A stretch of 64,000 bases of DNA from UBA1429 sp964482225 (GTDB taxonomy: Bacteria; Chloroflexota; Anaerolineae; UBA1429). The first letter of the stretch is position 1; each line of letters opens with the position of its first letter. This document shows positions 42,073-53,941 of the stretch, piece after piece. The notes beneath the pieces were generated by a model that searched no databases, had not been told where the DNA came from, and was given only the letters and a program-made list of their open reading frames with translations. The DNA lies in assembly GCA_964482225.1 (NCBI GenBank), contig CAYZWT010000003.1:1-64000 (forward strand), read 5' to 3'. Both the position numbers and the translations under genes were made by a program.

Positions 42073-42591
42073 ATGAGGGCACACATGGACGACTATCGCG
42101 TTCCCAAGGCGATGCGCGCGGCTTTTGAGGCCGTTGTTGCGGCAACCGATGCGTTTTGCCGCGAGCACCTGGATGACGAGTTTGCAGAGTTGTGTCGCAA
42201 GGCGGCGGCGGCCCTGGCCCGCAAGCGCCCCTCGCCCCTGAGCGCGGGCAAGCCCGAAGGCTGGGCGCTCGGCATTGTCTATGCCATTGGGCAGATCAAC
42301 TTTGTCTTTGACAAGAGCCAGCCCTACCACATGAGCGCGGACGAGATCGGCGCCGCCTTTGGCATGGCCGCGAGCACGGCGGGCAACCGGGGCAGGCAGG
42401 TGCGCGAGCTGCTCAAGATACGCCACCTGGACCATCAATGGATGCGGGCCGAGTTCATAGAATCCAATAGCGCCATCTGGTTGGTCTCTGTAAACGGGCT
42501 GACTGTTGACGTGCGCAGGATGCCGCGCGCCATCCAGGAAGAGGCGTATCGGAAAGGGTATATCCCCTATATCTGGGCGGATCGCAAATAG
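42073..42591 (+). CDS. DUF6398 protein
   Basis: The 172-aa soluble protein matches the DUF6398 pattern: an N-terminal helical region (AFCREHLDDEFAELCRKAAAAL), then GWALGIVYAIGQINFVFDKSQPYHMSADEIGAAFG and a helix-turn-helix-like ASTAGNRGRQVRELL. Function is unknown. It starts 31 bases after the C69 gene. ATG 42073 and 42085 are both possible. Confidence 0.75.
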   Translation: MRAHMDDYRVPKAMRAAFEAVVAATDAFCREHLDDEFAELCRKAAAALARKRPSPLSAGKPEGWALGIVYAIGQINFVFDKSQPYHMSADEIGAAFGMAASTAGNRGRQVRELLKIRHLDHQWMRAEFIESNSAIWLVSVNGLTVDVRRMPRAIQEEAYRKGYIPYIWADRK

Positions 42592-42600
42592 GTTGGGGCA

Positions 42601-42634
42601 CAAAACGCCCCAGGGAGTGACCTCTCTGGGGCGT
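42601..42634 (-). terminator. Terminator between convergent genes
   Basis: ACGCCCCAG (42605-42613) pairs with CTGGGGCGT (42626-42634), extended by three more pairs. On the minus strand it is followed by TTTTG, ending the reductase transcript. It can also form on the plus strand but lacks a T-run there. Confidence 0.65.
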
Positions 42635-42651
42635 GGATGGCGCGGGCGGGG

Positions 42652-43545
42652 CTATTCCTTGACTGGCAGCTCGGTGTTGCTGAGCTGAGCGATCACCTTG
42701 ACCACCGCCGAGTGGTCCAGATCGCCCCAGCCGTTGGCCATCATGGCGGTGAACAGCTCATGGGCCAGGGCCGAGGCGGGCAGCGATGCGCCATAGGCGC
42801 GGGCCGCCTCGCGGATGATATTCAGGTCCTTGTAGTGGAAACTGGCGCGAAAGCCGGGCTCAAAGTTGCCCTTGAGCATCAGGGGCCCGCGCACGTCCAT
42901 CACGCGGGTCTGGGCATAGCCGCCGCCCAGGACCTTGATGATGATCTCTGGATCCACCCCGGCCTTGACGCCCAGCACCAGCGCCTCGGCCAACCCGATA
43001 AAGTTCATGGCCACCTGGATCTGGTTGCAGGCCTTGACCGTCTGGCCGGAGCCCGAAGCCCCGCAGTAGGTCGGCTTGCCCATCACCTCAAAGATCGGCT
43101 TGGCCTGCTCGAACACCGCCTCATCGCCGCCCACCATGATGGAGAGGGTGGCCTGCTGCGCGCCCACCTGGCCCCCCGAAACGGGCGCATCCAGCATGGG
43201 GCAGCCCCTGGCGGCGGCCTCCTTGGCGACCTTGATGGCCGTCACCGGCGAGATGCTAGACATATCCAGCAACAGAGTCCCTGGCTTGGCCCCGGCCAGC
43301 ACGCCGCCCTCACCCAGATAGACGGCCTCCACATGGGGCGAATCAGGCACCATCGAGATCACGATATCGGCCTGGGCGGCGGCCTCTTGGGATGAGGCGG
43401 CCTTGCGCCCGCCCAGCGCCACCACGTCCTCCATAGCGGCGGCCACCAGATCGAACCCGATGACCTCATGGCCCGCCTTGAGCAGATGGCCTGACATGGG
43501 CGTGCCCATGATCCCCAAACCGATAAATGCGATTGTCTTTCCCAT
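42652..43545 (-). CDS. Tartronate semialdehyde reductase/3-hydroxyisobutyrate dehydrogenase-like enzyme
   Basis: The 297-aa beta-hydroxyacid dehydrogenase has IAFIGLGIMGTPMSGHLL for NAD(P), DAPVSGGQVGAQQATLSIMVGG (substrate loop) and GSGQTVKACNQIQVA with the catalytic Lys. The GarR branch reduces tartronate semialdehyde to glycerate, the substrate of the kinase at the left end of the window, but the two genes are 41 kb apart. Related enzymes act on 3-hydroxyisobutyrate or succinic semialdehyde. Confidence 0.85.
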   Translation of the reverse strand: MGKTIAFIGLGIMGTPMSGHLLKAGHEVIGFDLVAAAMEDVVALGGRKAASSQEAAAQADIVISMVPDSPHVEAVYLGEGGVLAGAKPGTLLLDMSSISPVTAIKVAKEAAARGCPMLDAPVSGGQVGAQQATLSIMVGGDEAVFEQAKPIFEVMGKPTYCGASGSGQTVKACNQIQVAMNFIGLAEALVLGVKAGVDPEIIIKVLGGGYAQTRVMDVRGPLMLKGNFEPGFRASFHYKDLNIIREAARAYGASLPASALAHELFTAMMANGWGDLDHSAVVKVIAQLSNTELPVKE

Positions 43546-43587
43546 TGGTTGCTTCCTCTCTTGATGCTTGTGCGCGCTACGTCCCGT

Positions 43588-43617
43588 ATCATACCCCAAA
43601 GAGGCCGCCCCGCGCAA
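43588..43617 (-). promoter_or_regulatory. Candidate promoter of the reductase gene
   Basis: On the minus strand TTGCGC (43617-43612) and TATGAT (43593-43588) are 18 bases apart, about 43 bases before the start codon. Confidence 0.4.
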
Positions 43618-43691
43618 CACGACGTGGACACGATCCAGGGCAAGCACACTCGGTGTGCAGCGCACCCGGTGTGCCAGAACCCCGCATGGAG

Positions 43692-43728
43692 GGCGGGCGT
43701 CTCGCCCGCCAACGAAGCTACGCTTCGT
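43692..43728. repeat. Paired short hairpins in the intergenic region
   Basis: GGCGGGCG-tct-CGCCCGCC (43692-43710) is followed at once by ACGAAGC-tac-GCTTCGT (43712-43728). They lie upstream of the reductase gene and downstream of the glycosyltransferase-like gene's stop. No T-run follows; they look like interspersed REP-type structures. Confidence 0.45.
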
Positions 43729-43805
43729 CCAAAGCGTACGCATGCATGCGTCTGCATCGTCCAAAGCGAAGCACTCGCACACCCTCTGCGAACGTCTTGG
43801 CCGCG

Positions 43806-44852
43806 CTACACAAAGGGCAGCAGAGGGAGGGCATGCGGCGCAGGCTCGCCGCAATGGGTGGCGAGGCGCCCCAGCGCATGGGCGCGCAGGCGGCCCACCA
43901 ACTCGGCGCCCTCGGCGGCTGTGCCCAGGGCCAGCCCGCGCCGGCGGTTGTCGAACATCTGGGCCGCCGCCGAACTGGCGACGCCCAGCCGCGCCCAGAC
44001 CCAGGCCAGCAGCTCCCCATACATCTCGACAACGGCATACTCGCCAAACGAGGTGGTGAGCTGGCCATCCCAGGTGGGGCGCAAGACCTCGCCCATCACG
44101 CCGCCAGCCAGGGCGGTCTCGACCACGGTCACCGTCTCGGGGCCATAGCGGTCATAGTCTGCGGGCGAAAGGGTCGCATAGACCGGCTCGGCGCGGTCAA
44201 AGAGCAACTCGGCCAGCCTGCGCCCATACACTTTGAAGCCGCTGTTGAGGTCCGGCGTGGCGCCGCTCAGGCATTGGCTCAGATCCAGCACGGCGCCCCT
44301 CTGCGCCAGGGCATAGTGCAGCGCATCCAGTGTGAGCTGGTCCAGCAGCAACTCCAACTCGCCGCGCACCCAGCCCATGGGCCTGGTGCGGCTGGCCCGC
44401 GCGCCGATGGCCAACACGCGATCATGGCCATAGACATCCGCCAAAAAGCCAGCCGCGCGCACCAACTGGGGCAGCACAGTGGCCAGATGGTCGGCGTCGT
44501 TGTCCATCACAGCCAGCCAGCGCACATGGGGCTGCTCTCGCAGGATGGCGCGCATCGCCTCGGCCATGGCGCCTAGCTTGCCGCGATTCTCCGGCAACAC
44601 CAGGATCTGTATGCCCTGTGCGCCATCGGGCGCCAGCGCCTGCGCCACCCGCCGCAGAATGGCGGCGCTGCGCAAGTCGCCATCCACCACCGCCCACACC
44701 TGCTCTGGCGGCAGGCAGTGGTGCAAGTCCATCAGGGTAATGCGCAGCAGGCGCTCTATCGTCTCCTCGGCGGCCCTGGCAGAAAAGTAGACCGGTATCA
44801 CGACGGCGGTCTCATGGCCAAGGCAGGCCTGCGAGCGCCAGCCTTGCAGCAT
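43806..44852 (-). CDS. Glycosyltransferase-like (GT-A fold) protein
   Basis: The 348-aa protein opens with TAVVIPVYFSARAAEETIERLLRITL, the beginning of a GT-A nucleotide-binding domain. It carries MDNDADHLA at the position of the metal-binding DxD, and VLPENRGKLGAMAEAMRAIL resembles the GT2 loop. The rest is not assignable to a subfamily. It lies 20 bases after the oxidoreductase gene on the same strand. A sugar-transfer role is likely but the acceptor is unknown. Confidence 0.6.
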   Translation of the reverse strand: MLQGWRSQACLGHETAVVIPVYFSARAAEETIERLLRITLMDLHHCLPPEQVWAVVDGDLRSAAILRRVAQALAPDGAQGIQILVLPENRGKLGAMAEAMRAILREQPHVRWLAVMDNDADHLATVLPQLVRAAGFLADVYGHDRVLAIGARASRTRPMGWVRGELELLLDQLTLDALHYALAQRGAVLDLSQCLSGATPDLNSGFKVYGRRLAELLFDRAEPVYATLSPADYDRYGPETVTVVETALAGGVMGEVLRPTWDGQLTTSFGEYAVVEMYGELLAWVWARLGVASSAAAQMFDNRRRGLALGTAAEGAELVGRLRAHALGRLATHCGEPAPHALPLLPFV

Positions 44853-44871
44853 ACGCTCCGTTCCCCCCACC

Positions 44872-46224
44872 TCAGCCCCCTTGGCGGGCGGCCTGACGCC
44901 CCGCCCGGTAGATCGGCGCATACACCTCTCGGTCAAAGGGGACACAGCCAGAGCGGCCATGATCACGCATGATCTGGGTGCAGCGGCTGCAAGCGATGCA
45001 GCAGCGCGCATCGTCCAGGGCGCCCTTTTGCAGCAGGTCGCGGGCGAAATCGGGATAGGCAAAAGCGCCCCGCCCCCAGCCGATGATATCGGCCCAGCCT
45101 TGGGCCAGGACGCCCGCCGCCGCGTGGCCCGCATACTGGCGCAGCCAGCTATAGCCCGAACCCAGCACCACCAGATCCGGGTGAACGGCCTTGATCTGGC
45201 GCGCCAGGCCAACCAGCCGGGCCACGCCCACCAGCGGATGCTCCTCCGGCGTATAGCCGCCGATGACGTTCTGATCAAAGGGGCGGTTGATGTGCGGCGT
45301 ATAGTACGGGTTGCCGGCGGTGACGTTGATGAGGGTCACCCCGGCCTCTCGCAGCAACCCAATCAGCCGCAGCGGCTCGGCCAGGTCCGGGCGGCCAGGG
45401 TCGTCGCGATCCACGCCCCAGCCCCAGGGGTAGGGGTGTCCATCGTAGACGTTCAGGCGCAGGGTGAGCTGGGCTCCGGGCGCCTCCTCTCGCACGCGGC
45501 GCACCGTCTCTAGCAAAAAGCGGGTGCGGTTCTCGAACGAGCCGCCATATTTGCCGGGCCGGGTGTGGGCCGCCAGCAACTCGGAGATCAGGTAACGATG
45601 GCAGCTCTTGATGTCCAGCCCGTCGAACCCACAGGCCACGGCCAGCCTGGCCGCCGCCACATAGCGCTCCTGCAGGCGATCCAGGTCGTCATCGCTGATG
45701 AGCGCATAGTCTTCCGGCAGGCCCAGGGCCTTGTCCAGCAGGCCATCGTGGTGGGCAATGATCGGGGCTGGCCGGTCCACCGGGCGGCTATAGCGCCCCG
45801 AGTGGGCCAGTTGGATCACGGTAAAGGGTCGAAAGGAGCGCCCATAGAGACGACTGGCCTCGGAGAGGGCCGTCTCGCGCAGGCGGGCAAAAGCGGGCGC
45901 CGTCTGCTCCACCAGCAGCAACTGGCGCGGGTTAGCGCGGGCCTCGGGGGCAATGGCCGTGGCCTCGAACCAGAGCAGCCCCGCGCCGCCGCCGGCAAAG
46001 CGCAGATAGCGCCGGGTGGTCAGGGTATCCGGGCCGCCTTCCAGCGTGCCGTCGCAGCCCTCCATCGGCTGCACGGCCAGGGCATTGGGGGCCACGCGGT
46101 CGCCGATGGGCACAGGGCGCGCCAGGGGCGCCAAATCCTCAGCTAGAGGCAGGTTCAGTCCAAGTTCCGCCACTTCGTTTTGCAGGTCGGCCAGGCTGCG
46201 GTAGTGAAAGGGCTGGTGGGGCAT
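44872..46224 (-). CDS. Old-yellow-enzyme-type NADH:flavin oxidoreductase with iron-sulfur motif
   Basis: The 450-aa TIM-barrel flavoenzyme has NALAVQPMEGCDG, QLAHSGRYS and GFDGLDIKSCHRYLISELLAAHTRPGKYGGSFENR, all typical of the OYE/2,4-dienoyl-CoA reductase family. A Cys-x2-Cys-x2-Cys cluster with a fourth Cys 12 residues later (CIACSRC...GC, near the C-terminus) would bind a 4Fe-4S centre. The second FAD/NAD domain of full-length dienoyl-CoA reductases is missing, so an external electron donor is needed. The substrate is unknown. Confidence 0.85.
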   Translation of the reverse strand: MPHQPFHYRSLADLQNEVAELGLNLPLAEDLAPLARPVPIGDRVAPNALAVQPMEGCDGTLEGGPDTLTTRRYLRFAGGGAGLLWFEATAIAPEARANPRQLLLVEQTAPAFARLRETALSEASRLYGRSFRPFTVIQLAHSGRYSRPVDRPAPIIAHHDGLLDKALGLPEDYALISDDDLDRLQERYVAAARLAVACGFDGLDIKSCHRYLISELLAAHTRPGKYGGSFENRTRFLLETVRRVREEAPGAQLTLRLNVYDGHPYPWGWGVDRDDPGRPDLAEPLRLIGLLREAGVTLINVTAGNPYYTPHINRPFDQNVIGGYTPEEHPLVGVARLVGLARQIKAVHPDLVVLGSGYSWLRQYAGHAAAGVLAQGWADIIGWGRGAFAYPDFARDLLQKGALDDARCCIACSRCTQIMRDHGRSGCVPFDREVYAPIYRAGRQAARQGG

Positions 46225-46341
46225 AGGGCGCTCCTTGTGCTGTGCCAGGCGTCGGACCAATGGTGTCACGTTTGAGCCAAGTTAGCACGTTGGGGGGAGG
46301 GCTGTCAACCCGCGCGAGACCTTACTAAAGGCGCCAAACGG

Positions 46342-46375
46342 CGAGGCCCCTCCTACATATGCGGGAGAGGCCTCG
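46342..46375. terminator. Hairpin downstream of the S8 protease
   Basis: CGAGGCC pairs with GGCCTCG, followed by one mismatch and CTCC/GGAG, enclosing a 10-base loop. It lies 70 bases after the protease stop. Only a short T-run follows on the minus strand, so termination is uncertain. Confidence 0.35.
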
Positions 46376-46443
46376 GTGGCTCGGTCAAGAGCTAGAGCGG
46401 GTTCGGCGATGACTGCCCCACCAAGCATGGGGCAACCGGCACC

Positions 46444-49728
<3,285 letters not shown>

Positions 49729-49823
49729 TTCTAGTCCTTTCGTCAATGCAGCGGATCCCAGTCTCCAGTGCTCTGGCAGCGGCTCCGGCGGCCGAACGAC
49801 GCTTCCAGCAACAAGACGTGACC

Positions 49824-49852
49824 AGTATAAACGCTCCCACAACAGATAGCAA
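49824..49852 (-). promoter_or_regulatory. Promoter of the S8 protease gene
   Basis: Minus-strand TTGCTA (49852-49847) and TATACT (49829-49824) are 17 bases apart, about 95 bases before the start codon. Confidence 0.5.
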
Positions 49853-49866
49853 GGACATTTTCAGCC

Positions 49867-49976
49867 GACTCCTACCCACTTTCGTAACTGGGGCGGCCTT
49901 TCCGAGAGATCGCGACACCGTCCAAATAGTGCAACAGAGCGCTTCTGTGAACTACTCGCCAAAGTGGGTAGGACTC
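49867..49976. promoter_or_regulatory. Long-spaced inverted repeat upstream of the protease promoter
   Basis: TCCTACCCACTTT (49870-49882) and its exact complement (49961-49973) extend to 15 of 16 matches and are 78 bases apart. It begins 15 bases upstream of the -35 element. The rest of 49729-50168 contains no gene. Confidence 0.4.
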
Positions 49977-50109
49977 AGCCCCTTTTCAGGCGGCGCAGGG
50001 CGCGTATCGCGCGTATCTACGCCGTCCCGCTCACCCATCCAGGTCCAGCACCAGAGCGATGGCCCGCGCGATCTCTTGCACGGCATCCGCCGTGAGGCTC
50101 CCCAAGCGG

Positions 50110-50138
50110 TTGACACGCCCCATCCTGTCGGCTACACT
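50110..50138 (+). promoter_or_regulatory. Promoter of the GrpE-like gene
   Basis: A perfect TTGACA (50110-50115) and TACACT (50133-50138) are separated by 17 bases. The start codon is about 30 bases beyond the -10. Confidence 0.65.
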
Positions 50139-50168
50139 GCTGTCAGAGTCAACCGACAAGGGAGCGCC

Positions 50169-50711
50169 ATGACAGAACGCCTGGGGTTCGACCAGAAGCC
50201 GCAGCCGGTGCCCTCGGCGGCGGTGGAAGCTGATCCGATACAGACCATGCGCGCATTGTACCGGCGCATTGCGCGGCTGGAGCAAGAGTTGGAGACGGAG
50301 CGTGTGCAGCGGGCCCAGGAGCAACGCCAGGCCGCCGCCGCTCAGCAAGACCTGTTGAACACCCTGCTCGCGCTGCACGACCAGCTTGCCGAGACCATAG
50401 AGCGCCTGGGGGTGACCACCAACGCCCGCGAGGCCGCCATTGTGCGCCGCACGGTGGATTTCGCGCAGCTCTTGCAGGACGCCCTGGCGCGCTATCAGGT
50501 CAAGGCCGTGGAAACCGTGGGCAAGCCCCTGGATGAGAGCACCAGCGTCGCCGTAGGCGTGGCGCCCGATCGCGCTGCGCCGCCGGGCACGGTTTTGCGC
50601 CAGGAGCAGGTCGGCTATCGCTGGCCCCACGGGTTGATCCGCCCGGCCCGTGTGATCGTGAGCGGGCCGCCCGAGGCCGCGCCCGATCCATCCCCGTCCC
50701 AGGAATCGTGA
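50169..50711 (+). CDS. GrpE-like nucleotide exchange factor
   Basis: The 180-aa protein has a long coiled coil (about 25-80) and a C-terminal beta region VAVGVAPDRAAPPGTVLRQEQVGYRWPHGLIRPARVIVS that matches the GrpE head. GrpE releases ADP from DnaK. No dnaK or dnaJ gene is nearby, so it may be a specialised paralogue. ATG 50169 follows GGGAG by five bases. A zinc-ribbon/TPR gene follows 16 bases later. Confidence 0.75.
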   Translation: MTERLGFDQKPQPVPSAAVEADPIQTMRALYRRIARLEQELETERVQRAQEQRQAAAAQQDLLNTLLALHDQLAETIERLGVTTNAREAAIVRRTVDFAQLLQDALARYQVKAVETVGKPLDESTSVAVGVAPDRAAPPGTVLRQEQVGYRWPHGLIRPARVIVSGPPEAAPDPSPSQES

Positions 50712-50727
50712 ACCGGAGGAACGAGCG

Positions 50728-51282
50728 ATGACGACGCCGGAGCGCGCATGTCCCTATTGCGATACCCTGGTGCCCGAGGACACGACCATCTGCCCCGGCT
50801 GCCATGAGGACGTGGCCGGCCTGCTGCACCTGGCCTATGCCCACGTGATCTATTACAACGAAGCGCTAGAGTTGGCGCAGCAGGGCGAAACGGAGCAGGC
50901 GCGCGAGACGTTGCTGCTGAGCCTGCGGCTGAACCGCAACTATGCGCCCGCCTATGCCCTCATGGCGCGCCTGGCCGCTCAGTCAGAGGACTGGCAGGAG
51001 GCCCGCGAGCATGCCGCTCGGGCCATCGCGCTGGCGCCCAAGGATCCGGCGCTGGATGCGCTGCTGGAGGCCATTGACGAGGGCGAGGCCCGGTCTCGCG
51101 CGGCGCGCACGGACGGCGCAGCGCAGCGCGCCCGCCAGCAGCGTGCGGCGGCGGAGCGGTTCCTGGCCCAGCGCCAGCGCCAGGTGTTGCAGGCCGCCCT
51201 GTTTGGTGCGGTGGTGGGCGGCGCCCTGGGCGAGCTGGTGCGCTGGCTGCTGGGGCGGCGCGCGGGGAACAGCGCGGGCTAG
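50728..51282 (+). CDS. Zinc-ribbon/TPR protein with C-terminal hydrophobic segment
   Basis: The 184-aa protein has an N-terminal zinc ribbon (CPYCDTLVPEDTTICPGC), TPR-like helices (about 30-115), an Arg/Ala/Gln-rich coiled stretch and a C-terminal hydrophobic segment (LQAALFGAVVGGALGELVRWLL) that may sit in the membrane. No single family is recognised. It is co-transcribed with the GrpE-like gene and may be a chaperone partner; this is inference. Confidence 0.65.
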   Translation: MTTPERACPYCDTLVPEDTTICPGCHEDVAGLLHLAYAHVIYYNEALELAQQGETEQARETLLLSLRLNRNYAPAYALMARLAAQSEDWQEAREHAARAIALAPKDPALDALLEAIDEGEARSRAARTDGAAQRARQQRAAAERFLAQRQRQVLQAALFGAVVGGALGELVRWLLGRRAGNSAG

Positions 51283-51355
51283 GGGAGATCCACGCCTGGC
51301 ATCCATCGTCCGCGGTCGGTCGTCATCCTGGCCACGATAGGCTGCCCATTGCCCC

Positions 51356-51959
51356 CTACCGCACCCGCTCCAGGATGAAATGCAGCAGATGGGCCGGGGC
51401 CGGGGTCGGGTATGGGTCCTCCTCGAACGCCACAATGTCAAAATCCTGGAACAGCTCCTCGATGTCTCGCCGCGCAAAGCGGTTCCGGGCCCAGCCGGTC
51501 CGCGTGCTGAATACCGATAGGTATACAACGGCGTCGGGCTTGAGCACGCGCAGGATGCTCTCGAAATAGCGCACCCGGTTCTCGGGCAGGATGTGGTGAA
51601 ACAGGCCACGGTCCATCAGTGCGTCGAACGAGTCGTCCGGGTACGGTAGCGTAAGGGCATCTCCCACTTGAAATTCAGTTCGGTCGGCGACTTCGCCTCT
51701 CGCTCTCCCGGATAGCCCTCGTGATGGCGGTCTCCGAGGCGTCAATGCCCCAGACCGCAAAGCCATGTTGGGCAACCTGGATGGAGAGCCAGCCGTTTCC
51801 GCAGCCGATGTCGAGTATCCGGGCATCCGGGCGGCGCTCTTTCAGGAACGTCACAAAGCGACCTACCATGGGCTCGGGGGGGTGCATGGTCCAGGGGGTG
51901 ATTCCCCGACGATACTGTTCCTCAAAGCGCCGGGCGATCTCTTGCTGTCGGTTATCCAT
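51356..51959 (-). pseudogene. Class I SAM-dependent methyltransferase, frameshifted
   Basis: The first frame (ATG 51959, with GGAG eight bases upstream) encodes the cofactor-binding half: ILDIGCGNGWLSIQVAQHGFAVWGIDAS. It then runs into a stop at 51675. The second frame continues the same fold: TEFQVGDALTLPYPDDSFDALMDRGLFHHILPE and a normal C-terminus. The halves join near 51690-51720 with a single-base change of phase. The gene is either inactive, a sequencing error, or translated by frameshifting; the first two are likelier. Confidence 0.75.
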
Positions 51960-52184
51960 ATCGTGCACTCCGTTACTTGCGAAAGCCATCTCACCGGTCG
52001 AGGCCGCTCTCTGGCAGGGCAGGGACTCTGTCTCGTTTCAGGCCCACGGGCGCGCCCCGTCCCAGAGACCTGGCGGCCCCGCCTATATATTATAGCAAAT
52101 TACTCAAGATTATCCGCAACCGCCAGGGCAAGCTGCTTTTCATAACACGGACTTGCATCACCCTGTTTGCATCGGGACCAGGGA

Positions 52185-52213
52185 TTGACCGCTTCCCGCC
52201 CCTATGCTACAAT
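52185..52213 (+). promoter_or_regulatory. Promoter of the T-box/serS transcript
   Basis: TTGACC (52185-52190) and TACAAT (52208-52213) are 17 bases apart, giving a start near 52220 ahead of the leader. Confidence 0.65.
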
Positions 52214-52244
52214 CCAGGCAGATGTGTAAAGCAACACATGTCAT

Positions 52245-52514
52245 CGGCTGTGAAGGAGACGAGTAGTCTCGACCGGGCACGCAGAGAGTCGCCGAGGGTG
52301 TAACGGCGATGGCCCGCCGCGATGAAATCCACTCCAGAGCCGTTCGCGAAGGGCGAATCTCAGGTCCGCCTGAGATTCGCTGGGAAGCGATACCGGTTGG
52401 CCCCCGTTAGCGGGCCAGGGCCTTTTGGCCCACGAGGTCGCCGCCCGCAAGGTTGGCGACAAAGAGAGGTGGCACCACGCAAGCACCGCGTCCTTTCGGA
52501 TGGGGTGCTTTTTT
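52245..52514 (+). promoter_or_regulatory. T-box riboswitch (serine) controlling serS
   Basis: The 270-nt leader ends with the T-box element AGAGGTGGCACCACGC (52465-52480) and a terminator hairpin (52483-52509) followed by TTTTTT. The bulge TGGC should pair with the acceptor end GCCA of tRNA-Ser, whose discriminator base is G, in keeping with the downstream gene. An internal 12-bp hairpin (52353-52380) fits the conserved helical part before the antiterminator. A TCC triplet at 52328-52330 in the stem I area is a possible specifier codon. Uncharged tRNA-Ser should switch transcription on. Confidence 0.85.
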
Positions 52515-52540
52515 CGTTCCTGAGGAGAGGAGTGTGCGCC

Positions 52541-53815
52541 ATGATTGATCTGAACCTGATCCGCGAGCAGCCCGACCTGGTCAAAGAGGCCATGGCCCGG
52601 CTCTATGCCGAGGCCCCTATTGACGAGATCCTGGCGCTGGATGCCCGCCGCCGCGCGTTGCTGGTGGAGGTGGAGACCCTGCGCGCCGAGCGCAACCGCG
52701 TCTCCAAAGAGATCCCCCGTGTGCGCGACCGCGAGGAACGGGAGAGCCTGATCGCCGCCATGCGCCAGGTGGCCCAGCGCATTGATGAGCTGGACCGCGA
52801 GCTGGGGCCGGTGGAGCAAGAGCTGCACGATCTGTTGCTCCGGGTGCCCAACTTGCCCGACGCGAGCGTGCCCACGGGCCCCGATGAGAGCGAGAACGTG
52901 GTCATCAGCGAGCATGGCGCGCGCCCCAGCTTGGGGTTCGAGCCCCAGGCCCACTGGGATCTGGGACCGGCCCTGGATATCATTGATTTCGACCGGGGCG
53001 TCAAGGTCTCGGGCTCGCGCTTTTACCTACTCAAGGGCATGGGCGCCCGGCTGCAGCGCGCCCTGATCAGCTATATGCTGGATGTGCACACGGTTCAGCA
53101 GCCCTATCTCGAGATCTATCCGCCCTACCTGGTGCGCCGCGAGTGCCTGGTGGGCACGGCCCAATTGCCCAAGTTCGCCGAGAACCAATACATGGACCAG
53201 GAGGACGATCTCTGGCTGGTGCCCACCGCCGAGGTGCCGGTGACCAATATGTACCGTGAAGAGATCCTGGAGGAGGCGGCCCTGCCCATCTATCACACGG
53301 CCTACACCGCCTGCTTTCGCCGCGAGAAGATGTCCGCCGGGCGCGACACCCGGGGCATCAAGCGCGGCCACCAGTTCGACAAGGTCGAGCTGGTCAAGTT
53401 CGTGCGGCCCGAGACCTCGATGGACGAGCTAGAGGGGCTGATTCGGGACGCGGCGGCGGTGCTGGAGGGGCTGGGGCTGCCCTATCGCGTGGTGCAGATG
53501 TGCACCGGCGACCTGAGCTTTTCGGCGGCGGCCAAGTACGACCTGGAGGTCTGGGCGGCGGGCTGCCAGGAGTGGCTGGAGGTCTCGTCGTGCAGCAATT
53601 TCAAGGACTTTCAGGCCAGGCGCGCCAATATCCGCTACCGCCGAGCCGATGGCAAGCTCGAGTTCGTGCACACGCTGAACGGCTCAGGACTGGCCCTGCC
53701 GCGCACCCTGATCGCCGTGATCGAGAACTATCAGACGGAGGATGGGCGCATCATCGTCCCGGAGGCGCTGCGCCCCTACATGGCCGGCGTCGAGGTCATC
53801 GGCCCGAAAACGTGA
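52541..53815 (+). CDS. serS: Seryl-tRNA synthetase
   Basis: The 424-aa class II synthetase begins MIDLNLIREQPDLVKEAMARL, followed by the long antiparallel coiled coil (about 30-105) that holds tRNA-Ser. It has motif 2 (ACFRREKMSAGRDTRGIKRGHQFDKVELVKF) and motif 3 (NGSGLALPRTLIAVIENYQ). It charges tRNA-Ser (and tRNA-Sec where present). It is preceded by a matching T-box. Confidence 0.95.
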   Translation: MIDLNLIREQPDLVKEAMARLYAEAPIDEILALDARRRALLVEVETLRAERNRVSKEIPRVRDREERESLIAAMRQVAQRIDELDRELGPVEQELHDLLLRVPNLPDASVPTGPDESENVVISEHGARPSLGFEPQAHWDLGPALDIIDFDRGVKVSGSRFYLLKGMGARLQRALISYMLDVHTVQQPYLEIYPPYLVRRECLVGTAQLPKFAENQYMDQEDDLWLVPTAEVPVTNMYREEILEEAALPIYHTAYTACFRREKMSAGRDTRGIKRGHQFDKVELVKFVRPETSMDELEGLIRDAAAVLEGLGLPYRVVQMCTGDLSFSAAAKYDLEVWAAGCQEWLEVSSCSNFKDFQARRANIRYRRADGKLEFVHTLNGSGLALPRTLIAVIENYQTEDGRIIVPEALRPYMAGVEVIGPKT

Positions 53816-53848
53816 GGGCGCGGCCGCCGGATGGATTCTGTACACAAA

Positions 53849-53897
53849 GGGGCAACCGGCGCATACATGCACTGGGCATACATGCGCCAGTTGCCCC
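53849..53897 (-). terminator. Hairpin terminator between convergent serS and der
   Basis: Two 16-base arms (53849-53864 and 53882-53897) match at 15 positions around a 17-base loop. On the minus strand the stem is followed by TTTGTGT, fitting termination of der. It may also end serS transcripts. Confidence 0.55.
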
Positions 53898-53941
53898 CAC
53901 CAAACACGCCCTGCATGGCATAACGCCTGCGTGCCTGCTCG

